In this document: piece after piece, positions 63,633-64,000 of the stretch | Numbering within the stretch: position 1 is the stretch's first letter | Layout of the letters: every line of letters starts with the position of its first letter | Assembly: GCF_019800665.1 (NCBI RefSeq) | Contig: NZ_JAHVKO010000001.1 | Coordinates: 930,001 to 994,000 of the forward strand | Source of the DNA: Microbulbifer agarilyticus | GTDB taxonomy: Bacteria; Pseudomonadota; Gammaproteobacteria; Pseudomonadales; Cellvibrionaceae | Direction: 5' to 3' | Length of the DNA stretch: 64,000 nucleotides | Position numbers and translations under genes: made by a program | The notes under the pieces: model-generated | Seen by the model: only the letters and a program-made list of their open reading frames with translations | What the model was told of the DNA's origin: nothing | Database searches by the model: none

Positions 63633-64000
63633 ATGTCGGATTCATTGAGGCAGTTACTGGCCGGAGATCAGGTACTTTCCGTACCCGGGATCTATGATGG
63701 TCTGAGTGCCCGACTGGTGGAACAAGCCGGATTCAAGGCGGCCTTCCTGTCAGGGGCATGCTTGTCTTTCGCCCGTTTCGGTCGCCCGGATATGGGCATC
63801 GTCAGCGCCGCCGAGGTGGCAGAATCGGTCGCGGTGATTCGCGAACGCACGCCTATGCCGCTGATCGTGGATATCGATACCGGTTTTGGCAATGCGTTGA
63901 ATGTTCAGCGTACCGTGACGACCTTTGAGCGCGCCGGCGCCTCTGCGCTGCAAATGGAAGATCAGCTGATGCCCAAGCGCTGCGGCCATATGCGTGGCAA
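63633..64000 (+). CDS. Isocitrate lyase/PEP mutase superfamily enzyme, N-terminal part
   Basis: 122 codons before the window ends. LSVPGIYDGLSARLVEQAGFKAAFLSG, the metal-site DIDTGFGNALN, and MEDQLMPKRCGHMRGK with the catalytic cysteine of KRCGH identify the superfamily branch of methylisocitrate lyase, oxaloacetate decarboxylase and 2,3-dimethylmalate lyase. AGAGG lies five bases before the ATG; the 52-bp leader is a run of AAGAGC-like repeats. In a pathway making alkylated malates, a dialkylmalate lyase giving pyruvate would fit well; which branch it belongs to cannot be told from this part. Confidence 0.85.
   Translation, partial: MSDSLRQLLAGDQVLSVPGIYDGLSARLVEQAGFKAAFLSGACLSFARFGRPDMGIVSAAEVAESVAVIRERTPMPLIVDIDTGFGNALNVQRTVTTFERAGASALQMEDQLMPKRCGHMRG

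Noticed and set aside
1-64000. CRISPR arrays, tRNA or rRNA genes, insertion sequences, prophage or integrases
   Set aside because: No regularly spaced repeats, no cloverleaf or rRNA sequence and no transposase or recombinase frames were seen on either strand.

Overview
The window reads as chromosome of an aerobic, heterotrophic, Gram-negative marine gammaproteobacterium (a Cellvibrionales/Microbulbifer-like host is my guess from general gene content; nothing here proves the genus). There are two large TonB-dependent receptors, several lipoproteins, a gcv operon and dense same-strand catabolic operons. I see no rRNA, tRNA, CRISPR, prophage or insertion sequence.

Layout. 1-4.6 kb: housekeeping and peptide-turnover genes (M14 carboxypeptidase lipoprotein, alpha/beta hydrolase, isoaspartyl peptidase, SDR epimerase). 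4.7-15.3 kb (locus A): a ferredoxin-dependent bilin reductase-like protein, an exported animal-type heme peroxidase, a TetR regulator, a biliverdin-reductase-B-like NAD(P)H protein, a TonB receptor, a DUF1838 protein and an MFS transporter, with a double palindromic operator in the peroxidase/TetR gap and a degraded copy before the TonB receptor. 15.4-21.9 kb: DHA2 efflux pump, SOUL heme-binding protein, LtrA, Dcp peptidase and an NTF2-like protein. 22-28 kb: sdaA-gcvT-gcvH-gcvP operon with a divergent LysR regulator. 29.1-30.1 kb: two small enzymes. 30.2-43.3 kb (locus B): a SAM-methyltransferase operon carrying two PucC-type transporters, a Trm112-like zinc protein, a core-MetE methionine synthase, a RidA-like protein and adenosine kinase, followed by a TonB receptor, adenosylhomocysteinase and MetK; the operon and metK share a 22-bp palindrome. 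43.5-64 kb (locus C): a sodium symporter, a Rieske oxygenase, and catabolic operons with CoA-transferases, acyl-CoA dehydrogenase, MaoC hydratase, CitE-like lyase, three PuuE/cyclic-imidase-like hydrolases, isochorismatase-like hydrolase, double-domain nitrilase-like protein, HutC-type regulator, MFS transporter, a red chlorophyll catabolite reductase-like protein and an isocitrate-lyase-family enzyme cut by the window end.

How they may work together. The unusual thread is tetrapyrroles. Families known from heme, bilin and chlorophyll breakdown (FDBR, RCCR, BLVRB, SOUL, heme peroxidase, Rieske oxygenase, PucC) sit in three neighbouring loci next to enzymes suited to opening cyclic imides and feeding alkylated dicarboxylates to pyruvate and acyl-CoA. 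A shared imperfect palindrome (positions 40252, 53465, 61246) ties one TonB receptor to both locus C operons. I propose a catabolic island for chlorophyll- or bilin-type pigments. The family assignments come from motifs read by eye and recalled family sequences; the pathway itself is inference.
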